A model generated the notes under the pieces. It saw only the letters and a program-made list of their open reading frames with translations, ran no database searches and was not told where the DNA came from. Positions 18,991 to 26,755 of a DNA stretch of 64,000 nt are shown in pieces. Every line of letters begins with the position of its first letter. Within the stretch, counting starts at the first letter, position 1. The stretch is taken from contig NZ_SUQN01000001.1 in NCBI RefSeq assembly GCF_013337685.1, positions 620,001-684,000 of the forward strand, read 5' to 3'. The translations under genes were made by a program, and so were the position numbers. This DNA is from Citrobacter gillenii (GTDB lineage: Bacteria > Pseudomonadota > Gammaproteobacteria > Enterobacterales > Enterobacteriaceae).

Positions 18991-20820
18991 ATGTGTGGTA
19001 TTTTTGGCATTATTTCAAAACAAAAAGTTAACTTGTCAGAGCTCAAGTTACTCGCAGAACATGCAAGGCAACGAGGACGTGATTCCAGCGGTCTTATTAT
19101 TGATTCTGCTGATAAATACAATGTTTATCGAGCGGACTATGATATTAAGAAATTAATGTCAGGAATTAATGTATCCGACTCGACGATTGCCCTGGGACAT
19201 AGTCGTCTGATTACTAATGGCCTTTCTGATAATCAACCAGTTATTCGCGGTGACGTATGTGTTATTCACAACGGCATTGTTGTAAATTATGAATCTCTGT
19301 GGGAAGAGCTTAAATTAGATCGTTGTCAAGAAATTGATACAGAGATTATCGCTGCAGTCACAGAACAATACATAAATGAAAAATTCTCACTTGAAGGCTT
19401 GTCAAATAAAGTCCTTTCTCTATGCAAAGGGGTAGTGGCCACTGCAATTATTGTCCCTAAGTTAGGGAAAATGATTTTGTTTTCTAATAACGGTAGCCTT
19501 TATGTTGGTAGCAAAGGAAATACATTTTACTTTTCTTCTGAGCAATACCCGTTAACCAAGCTTGGCTGTAGTGAAATTAGGCAAATTATTAATGAGGAAG
19601 TGATACTAGATATCCCTACGGAAGAACATATCATTGTTAAAGATGATAATTCTCGGAAATTTAATCTGATACCAAAATTTGTAAAAATTCAATCAGAGAT
19701 TAATTTATTAGAGTACCCTCATCCGCAATTACGCCGTTGCACGAAGTGTATTCTGCCTGAAACAATGCCTTACATTTCATTCGATGAGCATGGAGTCTGT
19801 AACTATTGTCGCAGTTACAAGCCAAGAAATAACCCAAAACCAAAAAAAGAGTTATTTGAATTAGTTAAGCCATATAGACGTAATGGCAAGTTAGATTGTA
19901 TTGTTCCTTTCTCGGGCGGGCGTGATAGCTGCTATGGTTTACATCTAATAGTAAAAGAACTGGAGATGAAACCTGTAACTTACACTTACGACTGGGGAAT
20001 GGTCACTGATTTAGGACGGAGAAATATCAGTCGAATGTGCGCTGAGTTAGGCGTCGAAAACATCATTATTGCTGATGATATTGCTAAAAAAAGACATAAT
20101 ATAGCAATGAATTTGAAAGCATGGCTTAAATCTCCTCATCTCGGTATGATCAGCATCCTTACTGCTGGCGATAAACATTTTTTCCGTCATGTTGAATCAG
20201 TGAAAAAACAAACGGGAATTAATCTCAATCTTTGGGGGGTAAACCCACTCGAAGTAACACATTTTAAATCCGGATTTTTAGGTGTTCCTCCTGATTTTGC
20301 TGAAGAGCGTGTTTATAGTCATGGATGGCAAAAACAGCTCGAATATCAAAAGCTCAGATTTAAAGCAATGTTACAAAGTCCTGGTTATTTCAATAGTTCC
20401 TTGTGGGATACGCTGTCAGGTGAATATTATCGTAGTTTTACAGAGAAAAAAGATTACTATCACATCTTTGACTACTGGCGCTGGGATGAAAAATTAATTG
20501 ACGATACGTTAATTAATCAATATGACTGGGAAACTGCAGTTGATACAAGCACTACATGGCGAATTGGCGATGGTACAGCGGCATTTTATAACTATATATA
20601 TTATATCGTTGCAGGCTTTACTGAACATGATACATTCCGCAGCAATCAGATTAGAGAAGGCCAAATTACAAGAGAGGAAGCCCTTACCCTTGTCGCGGAT
20701 GAAAACCAACCAAGATATGAAAATATCCGTTGGTATTTAGATGCTTTAGGAATGGATTTCTCTGATGTTATTAAAATAATTAATAATATCCCTCGTTTAT
20801 ATGAAGGTCTTCATGAGTAA
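18991..20820 (+). CDS. Fusion: class II glutamine amidotransferase + WbpG/WbuX-type sugar amidotransferase
   Basis: Residues 1 to about 215 form an Ntn-type glutaminase: Cys2 at the very N terminus (MCGIFGI), RGRDSSG at 28-34, GHSR with Arg72, HNG with Asn94-Gly95, and Asp116. These are the GlmS/PurF/AsnB catalytic landmarks. Residues about 245 to 609 are an N-acetyl-sugar amidotransferase: a zinc-knuckle-like pair C250-x2-C253 and C270-x2-C273, and a PP-loop SGGRDS at 308-313 for ATP. WbpG enzymes turn an acetamido group into an acetamidino group and normally take ammonia from separate HisH/HisF homologues. Here the glutaminase is built in. The gene follows wbpI by 12 nt, so UDP-ManNAc3NAcA or the linked sugar is the likely substrate (inference). 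An asparagine-synthetase-like role is the alternative. Confidence 0.82.
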   Translation: MCGIFGIISKQKVNLSELKLLAEHARQRGRDSSGLIIDSADKYNVYRADYDIKKLMSGINVSDSTIALGHSRLITNGLSDNQPVIRGDVCVIHNGIVVNYESLWEELKLDRCQEIDTEIIAAVTEQYINEKFSLEGLSNKVLSLCKGVVATAIIVPKLGKMILFSNNGSLYVGSKGNTFYFSSEQYPLTKLGCSEIRQIINEEVILDIPTEEHIIVKDDNSRKFNLIPKFVKIQSEINLLEYPHPQLRRCTKCILPETMPYISFDEHGVCNYCRSYKPRNNPKPKKELFELVKPYRRNGKLDCIVPFSGGRDSCYGLHLIVKELEMKPVTYTYDWGMVTDLGRRNISRMCAELGVENIIIADDIAKKRHNIAMNLKAWLKSPHLGMISILTAGDKHFFRHVESVKKQTGINLNLWGVNPLEVTHFKSGFLGVPPDFAEERVYSHGWQKQLEYQKLRFKAMLQSPGYFNSSLWDTLSGEYYRSFTEKKDYYHIFDYWRWDEKLIDDTLINQYDWETAVDTSTTWRIGDGTAAFYNYIYYIVAGFTEHDTFRSNQIREGQITREEALTLVADENQPRYENIRWYLDALGMDFSDVIKIINNIPRLYEGLHE

Positions 20821-22030
20821 AAGTATTTGGTATATATCTAAGTATTTTTCTGCTAAAACCAAAAACTCGGCCGGTGGTCGAGATTGGTTTTTAATGAATG
20901 AACTTGGTAAATTAGGTTTTGATGTCACAGTTATTGCTTCGGATTCTAATACTGCCAGTGAGGTGCCACTTATCTCATCAGCTGTTCAAAAGGATCAAAG
21001 AGATAATTTAGTTATTTATTGGCTTAAAACATACAAGTACACGATTCCAAAATCAGCTAAAAGGGTATTAAGTTGGTTTCATTTTGAATGGTTGCTCTTT
21101 AAATTTAATAAAAAAGAGCTTCATCGCCCCGATGTTGTTATAGCTTCAAGTTTATCTCTTTTTAGCATCATTAATGGATATCTGCTGCGTCGAAAATATG
21201 GTTGTAAACTAGTGCTCGAAGTTAGAGATATTTGGCCATTGACGATTGTTGAGGAAGGTGGATTTAGCCCTAAACACCCTTTTGTTATGCTTCTAGCCAG
21301 ACTTGAACGTTTTGCATATAAAACTGCTGATGTCATTGTTGGTACAATGCCTAATTTAGGTGAACATGTTCATAATATCTTAGGCTTTCAAAAGCCAACA
21401 TATTGTGTACCAATGGGTTTCGATCCAAATGTACTTTCTATACAAGAAAATGTTGATGAAGAAATAGTTAAAAAGTATTTCAAAAATGGAAAATTTCATG
21501 TGGTTTATGCGGGGACCATTGGCATTACCAATGCTTTGGATACTTTATTCGAAGCGGCGGAGAAACTCGTAGACAATGAAAATATTCATTTTGTGATTTT
21601 AGGTGAAGGCGCATTAAAATCTGATTATATGAGGCGCTATGCCCATTGCAATAATATAAGTTTTATGCCAAAGGTTTCACGACTTATGGTCCAGTCTGTT
21701 CTAAAAAATGCTGATGCTCTTTATTTATCGGCATTTGATTCCAAGGTTTGGCAGTATGGACAGTCATTGAATAAAATTATTGACTACATGGTTGCTGCAA
21801 GACCGATCATCGCATCTTACAGTGGTTATCAGTCAATGATTAATGAAGCGAAGTCAGGATTCTTCGTTCCTTCTGAAAATGCAAATGCTGTCGTTGAGAA
21901 AATACTTTTATTAAAAGATATGTCTAAACAAGATAGAGATGCTATGGGAGAAAGAGGTCGGGAGTGGATCTTGCATAATAGAAATTATGATAAGCTAGCC
22001 CGTTATTATGCTGATATTATTTTTGAATAG
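20813..22030 (+). CDS. O-antigen glycosyltransferase, WbuB-like GT4 (fourth of four)
   Basis: The 405-residue product resembles the WbuB/WbpH group of GT4 enzymes that often transfer N-acetylated 6-deoxy or aminouronic sugars. Segments: SAGGRDWFLMNELGKLGFDVTV, LVLEVRDIWPLTIVEEGGF (the diagnostic RD.WP stretch), AYKTADVIVGTMPNLGEH, VVYAGTIGITNALDTLFEAAEKL, FVILGEGALK and AARPIIASYSGYQSMINEA. The start at 20813 is preferred over the in-frame ATG at 20801 because AAGGT at 20804-20808 precedes it; it still overlaps the fusion gene by 8 nt, so the two are coupled. That tight link suggests it handles the amidinated sugar, which is inference. Confidence 0.8.
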   Translation: MSKSIWYISKYFSAKTKNSAGGRDWFLMNELGKLGFDVTVIASDSNTASEVPLISSAVQKDQRDNLVIYWLKTYKYTIPKSAKRVLSWFHFEWLLFKFNKKELHRPDVVIASSLSLFSIINGYLLRRKYGCKLVLEVRDIWPLTIVEEGGFSPKHPFVMLLARLERFAYKTADVIVGTMPNLGEHVHNILGFQKPTYCVPMGFDPNVLSIQENVDEEIVKKYFKNGKFHVVYAGTIGITNALDTLFEAAEKLVDNENIHFVILGEGALKSDYMRRYAHCNNISFMPKVSRLMVQSVLKNADALYLSAFDSKVWQYGQSLNKIIDYMVAARPIIASYSGYQSMINEAKSGFFVPSENANAVVEKILLLKDMSKQDRDAMGERGREWILHNRNYDKLARYYADIIFE

Positions 22031-22076
22031 TTATCAGTATCAATATTTTCCAATCTTATAACTCATTTGTTTTGTG

Positions 22077-22128
22077 ATCAACCTGCTGTCTTCGGTTTTA
22101 AATTATTAAAAATGAGATGCAGGTTGAT
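22077..22128. repeat. 10-bp perfect inverted repeat in the gap before the pgl-like module
   Basis: ATCAACCTGC (22077-22086) is repeated as GCAGGTTGAT (22119-22128), with a 32-base loop that itself has a short T/A-rich stem. It lies in a 219-base gene-free gap between the WbuB-like transferase and the bacillosamine module. There is no clean T-run right after it, so it is only a weak terminator candidate. Confidence 0.5.
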
Positions 22129-22249
22129 TATTTTGGGTTAATCATTATTAATGCCATTGGGTTTGCTGAAAGTTAAATTAAAAACCCTGGCGATAGCAGT
22201 AATAACTCCGCAACCAAATAGCAGAATTATATCGAATAGGCTTTAATGT

Positions 22250-22846
22250 ATGAAACGTTTACTAGATATTATTATTTCCTTTTGTGCATTGATTGTTTTA
22301 TCGCCATTATTACTATATCTTGCATATAAAATAAAAGTAAAAATAGGTTCTCCCGTTCTATTTAAGCAGCAGCGTCCAGGGCTAAATGGTAAACCATTTA
22401 ATATGATTAAATTTCGGACAATGCGTGATGCTTATGATAAAGATGGAAATCCGCTTCCAGATGATGAACGGATGACGGTTTTTGGTACTAAGCTAAGAAA
22501 TATGAGTCTGGACGAACTTCCCGAGCTATGGAATGTACTGCGTGGGGATATGAGTTTGGTTGGCCCCCGTCCATTACTAATGCAGTATCTTAGTTTGTAT
22601 AATACAAAGCAAATGCGTAGACATGAAGTTCGCCCTGGTATTACAGGATGGGCTCAAGTTAATGGTCGTAATTCGATTAGTTGGCAAGAAAAATTCGATT
22701 TAGATGTTTGGTATATAGATAATCATTCATTACTATTAGATTTGAAGATACTTTTATTGACAATTCAAAAAGCATATAAAAGAGATGGTATATCTGCTGA
22801 AGGGCACGTAACTGTAGAACCATTCAGGGGAAATGATGAAAAATAA
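22250..22846 (+). CDS. PglC-type phosphoglycosyl transferase (initiates the O unit)
   Basis: This is a monotopic phosphoglycosyl transferase that should move a sugar-1-phosphate from its UDP form to undecaprenyl phosphate. The 198-residue product is the small PglC form: one N-terminal re-entrant helix (IIISFCALIVLSPLLLYLAY), FKQQRPGLNGKPFNMIKFRTM, then NMSLDELPELWNVLRGDMSLVGPRP with the Asp-Glu catalytic pair, and RPGITGWAQVNGR. It lacks the extra N-terminal membrane domain of WcaJ/WbaP. Next to PglD, PglE and PglF homologues, the likely substrate is UDP-diNAc-bacillosamine. A 219-base gap precedes it, so it may have its own promoter. The ribosome binding site is weak. Confidence 0.85.
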   Translation: MKRLLDIIISFCALIVLSPLLLYLAYKIKVKIGSPVLFKQQRPGLNGKPFNMIKFRTMRDAYDKDGNPLPDDERMTVFGTKLRNMSLDELPELWNVLRGDMSLVGPRPLLMQYLSLYNTKQMRRHEVRPGITGWAQVNGRNSISWQEKFDLDVWYIDNHSLLLDLKILLLTIQKAYKRDGISAEGHVTVEPFRGNDEK

Positions 22847-23468
22847 AATTGCTGTCTATGGCGGTGGAGGCCATGGAAAGGTTGTTGCAGAAATTATTGA
22901 ATTATCTGGTGATAATGAAGTTTATTTTTTTGATGAACAGTGGCCCTCTTTGCTTAAACACGAACATTGGCCACTTATTGGGAATTTGGATAAGTTAATC
23001 GAAAATATAAATAGCTATGATGGTGTTATTGTCGCAATAGGTAATAATAAAATCAGAGCTAGTGTGTTTAACAAGTTGAAAAGCATAAATGCTCCACTTC
23101 AATCATTTATTCATCCGTCGGCGTGCGTCAGTCGTTATAGCCAAATAGGTATTGGTTCCGTAGTTATGGCTCATGCTGTAATTAACCCATTTGTGACTAT
23201 AGGCAATACTGTTATTATTAATACTGCAGCAACTATCGATCATGATTCAGTTATAAGTAATGGTTCGCATATATGCCCGGGAGTACACTTATCAGGTGCT
23301 GTTAAAGTTGGAGAGAGCGTTATGATCGGTGTAGGGGCACAAGTAGTTCAGTGTATTAATATCGGAAATGACGCTGTCGTTGGTGCAGGTGCGAATGTAA
23401 TATCTGATGTTGAGCCTAATGCAATCGTTGTGGGTAACCCCGCTAAATTAATACAGAAGAAAGGATGA
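22836..23468 (+). CDS. PglD-type sugar N-acetyltransferase
   Basis: This enzyme should acetylate the 4-amino group of UDP-4-amino-sugar to give UDP-diNAc-bacillosamine. The 210-residue product has the PglD plan: an N-terminal Rossmann-like part that binds the UDP sugar (KIAVYGGGGHGKVVAEII), a linker, and a hexapeptide left-handed helix with TIDHDSVISNGSHICPG (His of the DHD segment is the family base), GVGAQVVQCINIGNDAVVGAG and VGNPAK at the end. AGGGGA at 22826-22831 favours ATG 22836 over the adjacent 22833. It overlaps the PglC-like gene, and the PglE-like gene starts 4 nt later, so the module is tightly coupled. Confidence 0.86.
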   Translation: MKNKIAVYGGGGHGKVVAEIIELSGDNEVYFFDEQWPSLLKHEHWPLIGNLDKLIENINSYDGVIVAIGNNKIRASVFNKLKSINAPLQSFIHPSACVSRYSQIGIGSVVMAHAVINPFVTIGNTVIINTAATIDHDSVISNGSHICPGVHLSGAVKVGESVMIGVGAQVVQCINIGNDAVVGAGANVISDVEPNAIVVGNPAKLIQKKG

Positions 23469-23472
23469 GATT

Positions 23473-24648
23473 GTGCTTAATACATTATTTTCTCCATGGC
23501 CATCATTTACGCAGGAAGAAGCAGAAGCTGTTTCTTCAGTTTTATTATCCAATAAAGTAAACTATTGGACCGGAAATGAATGTCGTCAATTTGAAGCAGA
23601 GTTTGCAGAATGGGTTGGCACGAAGTATGCCGTTGCTTTGAGTAATGGAACACTGGCACTGGATGTTGCTTTAAAGGCATTAGACATCGGGGCTGGAGAT
23701 GATGTTATCGTAACATCGCGTACCTTCTTGGCATCTGCTTCATGCATTGTAACTGCGGGTGCTAACCCAGTATTTGCCGATGTCGATCTCAACAGTCAAT
23801 GTATTACGGCAGAAAGCATTGCTGAAGTTCTGACTCCAGAAACAAAAGCTATTATTGTTGTTCATTTAGCGGGAATGCCTGCTGAAATGGATCCCATTAT
23901 GGAGCTGGCTGAGAAGCATAACTTGTATGTTATTGAAGATTGCGCACAGGCGCATGGAGCCCGCTATAAAGGTAAGAGTGTAGGTAGTATTGGGCATATT
24001 GCAGCCTGGTCATTTTGTCAGGATAAAATCATGACTACGGGCGGTGAAGGCGGAATGGTGACAACGAATGATAAATCGTTGTGGTCTGCTATGTGGAGTT
24101 ATAAGGATCATGGCAAAAGTTATGATGCCGTTTATAACCGGGACCATAAACCGGGATTTCGTTGGTTGCATGAATCATTTGGTACTAACTGGCGCATGCT
24201 TGAAATGCAAGGTGCAATTGGTCGCATTCAGCTTAGAAAAATGAAAGATTGGACTCAGCGTCGTCAGGAAAATGGTAACGCTATTGATAGCGCGCTTGTA
24301 GATTTGGCCGGTGTTAGGCTTGTTAATGTACCTGAGTACATTGAACATGCGGAATACAAGCATTACATCTTCATCAAACCTTCTGGTCTGAAAAATGGGT
24401 GGAGTAGAGATCGTATTATTGAAGAAATCAATGCTGCAGGTGTACCCTGCTATCAAGGTAGTTGCTCAGAGATTTATCTTGAAAAAGCATTCGATAACAC
24501 CCCATGGCGTCCGCAAACGCCGCTTGCTAACGCAGTTGAGCTTGGTCAAACAAGCTTGATGTTTTTGGTTCATCCGACATTAACGCCAGAAGAAATAGAT
24601 TTAACATGTAAAGTCGCACGTAAGGTATTGTGTGACGCATTAATCTAA
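23473..24648 (+). CDS. PglE-type UDP-4-keto-sugar aminotransferase (PLP)
   Basis: This PLP enzyme should aminate C4 of the UDP-4-keto-6-deoxy sugar made by the downstream dehydratase, with glutamate as donor. The 391-residue product has the DegT family landmarks: NKVNYWTGNECRQFEAEFA, ALSNGTLALDVALKAL, VIEDCAQAHGARYKGKSVG, and the PLP-lysine segment SFCQDKIMTTGGEGGM with Lys185, then GTNWRMLEMQGAIGRIQL. Start is GTG at 23473, 7 nt after AAGGA; no better ATG exists. It differs clearly from WbpE at 10547, so the cluster has two separate amino-sugar branches. A short hairpin follows before the dehydratase. Confidence 0.86.
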   Translation: MLNTLFSPWPSFTQEEAEAVSSVLLSNKVNYWTGNECRQFEAEFAEWVGTKYAVALSNGTLALDVALKALDIGAGDDVIVTSRTFLASASCIVTAGANPVFADVDLNSQCITAESIAEVLTPETKAIIVVHLAGMPAEMDPIMELAEKHNLYVIEDCAQAHGARYKGKSVGSIGHIAAWSFCQDKIMTTGGEGGMVTTNDKSLWSAMWSYKDHGKSYDAVYNRDHKPGFRWLHESFGTNWRMLEMQGAIGRIQLRKMKDWTQRRQENGNAIDSALVDLAGVRLVNVPEYIEHAEYKHYIFIKPSGLKNGWSRDRIIEEINAAGVPCYQGSCSEIYLEKAFDNTPWRPQTPLANAVELGQTSLMFLVHPTLTPEEIDLTCKVARKVLCDALI

Positions 24649-24685
24649 CATCAACGATTGATAGTTGATATAGGATAAACTTCTT

Positions 24686-24707
24686 GAGGTGGTTTTTGGA
24701 CCACCTC
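24686..24707. other. Hairpin between the aminotransferase and dehydratase genes
   Basis: GAGGTGGT (24686-24693) pairs with ACCACCTC (24700-24707) around a 6-base loop. It lies in an 83-base gap and has no T-run on the + strand. It might be a partial terminator or an mRNA stabiliser; its function is unknown. Confidence 0.55.
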
Positions 24708-24731
24708 GTATCTATTTAGATGTGGTAAAGA

Positions 24732-26648
24732 ATGTTAACGCAACTGCTCAGTTTGCCTCGTAATATAAAGCGCATAATCATGGTGGCAATAGATTTCCTT
24801 TTATTGCTAATTGCTTTCTGGGGTGCCTTTTGGATCCGGATGGATATTTCTGCACCATATACAAGTTACGAGCACTGGAAGTTACTTGCTTGTCTAATAG
24901 CTATTACTGTTTTTATCTTTATAAAAATGGGGCTATATAGAACAGTCTTAAGATATGTAACTGCAAAAATATTTGTTACTGTCTTGTTTGGTATGTGTAT
25001 TTCAACATTGTTCTTAATAACAATGGCTTATTTTTCCGATGTTTTTCTTCCTCGTGCTGTCCCTATTATTTATTTCGCGTTTTCTTTGTTATTTATTTGC
25101 GGTTCCAGACTCTTCTTCCGTATGATGCTCACCTACGCAGTCCGCGGGCGAATACCTGTAATTATCTATGGAGCAGGTGCTTCAGGTAGACAATTGCTAA
25201 CAGCTTTAAGACAAGTCGATGAGTACTTCCCTGTCGCATTTGTCGATGATAACCCTTTGTTGAGTAAAGTGGTTATTCATGGAGTCACAGTTTATCCCAG
25301 TAAGAGTCTGGACAAATTAATTCCTCGCTATGGGATAAAGAAAATACTTCTTGCAATGCCTTCGATATCTGTCGAAAAACGAAGAGAAGTTATTACAAAT
25401 CTAGAGAATTTTCCTTGTGAAGTGTTGTCTATACCGGGAATGGTCGACTTGGTAGAAGGCAAAGCTCAGATTATGTCCTTGAAAAAAGTCTCTATAGACG
25501 ATTTACTTGGTCGAGAACCCGTAGCGCCTAGCGAACAACTTTTAGCAAAAAATATTCGTGGTAAAGTTGTTATGGTCACAGGAGCAGGGGGATCAATTGG
25601 TTCGGAAATTTGTCGTCAAATTATTACGCAAAAACCAAAAATTTTAATTTTGTTTGAGGTCTCTGAATTCGCATTATATTCAATTGAAAAAGAGCTCTCA
25701 ATGGCGGTCAATAAAAGTGATAACGATATTGTGATCATTCCGCTTATGGGTTCTGTCCAGAAGCTGCACCGCCTGGAAACTATTATGCGAGTCTTTAATG
25801 TTAATACTGTATATCATGCAGCAGCTTATAAACATGTGCCGCTAGTCGAATACAATGTCGTTGAGGGTGTGCGAAATAATATCTATGGTACTTTTTATTG
25901 TGCGAAAGCAGCAATTTCTTCTCAGGTTGAGACCTTTATCTTGGTTTCTACTGATAAAGCTGTGAGGCCTACGAATACCATGGGAGCAACAAAACGTGTC
26001 GCTGAATTAGTTTTACAGGCATTAGCTAAAGAACAATCGGTCACATGTTTCAGCATGGTTAGATTTGGTAATGTTTTAGGTTCGTCAGGATCCGTAGTCC
26101 CACTGTTTGAAAAACAAATTGAACAAGGTGGGCCAGTAACGTTAACGCATAAAGATATCATTCGTTATTTCATGACGATCCCTGAAGCATCGCAGCTTGT
26201 CATCCAGGCAGGGGCTATGGCGAGAGGTGGTGATGTTTTTGTGTTAGATATGGGAGATCCAGTCCGTATTTATGATCTTGCTACCCGGATGGTTAAGCTA
26301 AGTGGCTTAACAGTTAAAGACGAATCTAACCCTGATGGCGATATAGAGATTTGTATTACAGGGTTGCGTCCGGGCGAAAAATTATATGAGGAGTTGCTTA
26401 TTGGTGAGCAGGTTTTAGCTACAACGCATCCGCGCATTATGACTGCTCATGAAGATATGCTTAGTTGGCAAGAGCTTGAGGTCTATCTTAAACAGATGGA
26501 TGAGGCGTGCAATAATTTTGAACATGATAAGATTCGCGAGCTTTTACTCAAGATACCAACCGGATTTCAACCAACTGATGGGATTTGTGATTTAGTTTGG
26601 CATGCTAAAAACAATGCATTAGAAAGTAATTTTAACGTTACATGCTGA
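24732..26648 (+). CDS. PglF/WbpM-type UDP-GlcNAc 4,6-dehydratase (membrane-bound)
   Basis: This membrane enzyme should convert UDP-GlcNAc to UDP-4-keto-6-deoxy-GlcNAc, the first step towards bacillosamine. The 638-residue product has about four N-terminal helices, a first nucleotide-binding part (GAGASGRQLL) and a C-terminal short-chain dehydratase domain: TGAGGSIG at 283-290, and active site STDKAVRPTNTMGATKR with Ser406, Asp408, Lys409, Met417 and Lys421. Met in place of the usual catalytic Tyr is the WbpM-like SMK form. The C terminus has GLRPGEKLYEELL, common to this family. It ends the O-antigen cluster; 107 bases later gnd begins and GC content rises. Confidence 0.88.
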   Translation: MLTQLLSLPRNIKRIIMVAIDFLLLLIAFWGAFWIRMDISAPYTSYEHWKLLACLIAITVFIFIKMGLYRTVLRYVTAKIFVTVLFGMCISTLFLITMAYFSDVFLPRAVPIIYFAFSLLFICGSRLFFRMMLTYAVRGRIPVIIYGAGASGRQLLTALRQVDEYFPVAFVDDNPLLSKVVIHGVTVYPSKSLDKLIPRYGIKKILLAMPSISVEKRREVITNLENFPCEVLSIPGMVDLVEGKAQIMSLKKVSIDDLLGREPVAPSEQLLAKNIRGKVVMVTGAGGSIGSEICRQIITQKPKILILFEVSEFALYSIEKELSMAVNKSDNDIVIIPLMGSVQKLHRLETIMRVFNVNTVYHAAAYKHVPLVEYNVVEGVRNNIYGTFYCAKAAISSQVETFILVSTDKAVRPTNTMGATKRVAELVLQALAKEQSVTCFSMVRFGNVLGSSGSVVPLFEKQIEQGGPVTLTHKDIIRYFMTIPEASQLVIQAGAMARGGDVFVLDMGDPVRIYDLATRMVKLSGLTVKDESNPDGDIEICITGLRPGEKLYEELLIGEQVLATTHPRIMTAHEDMLSWQELEVYLKQMDEACNNFEHDKIRELLLKIPTGFQPTDGICDLVWHAKNNALESNFNVTC

Positions 26649-26711
26649 ATCAGCATATCAACTGCTAACTACTTTCAAGTATCCTGAGTTAACATCTAGA
26701 ACACATTCAAG

Positions 26712-26730
26712 CCGCGCATATGTCGCGCGG
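26712..26730. other. GC-rich hairpin in the gnd leader
   Basis: CCGCGC (26712-26717) and GCGCGG (26725-26730) form a stem with a 7-base loop just upstream of the gnd ribosome binding site (CAGGAG near 26743). There is no T-run. It may influence gnd mRNA or be a leftover of a terminator; I cannot tell which. Confidence 0.5.
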
Positions 26731-26755
26731 TGACCACACCTGACAGGAGTATGTA

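Noticed and set aside
18991-19640. GlmS (glucosamine-6-phosphate synthase)
   Set aside because: Only the glutaminase half resembles GlmS; there is no sugar isomerase (SIS) domain, and a PP-loop domain follows instead.
7541-26648. Mobile element or prophage carrying the low-GC block
   Set aside because: No transposase, integrase, terminal repeat or tRNA target seen; exchange by homologous recombination at galF and gnd explains the composition shift.
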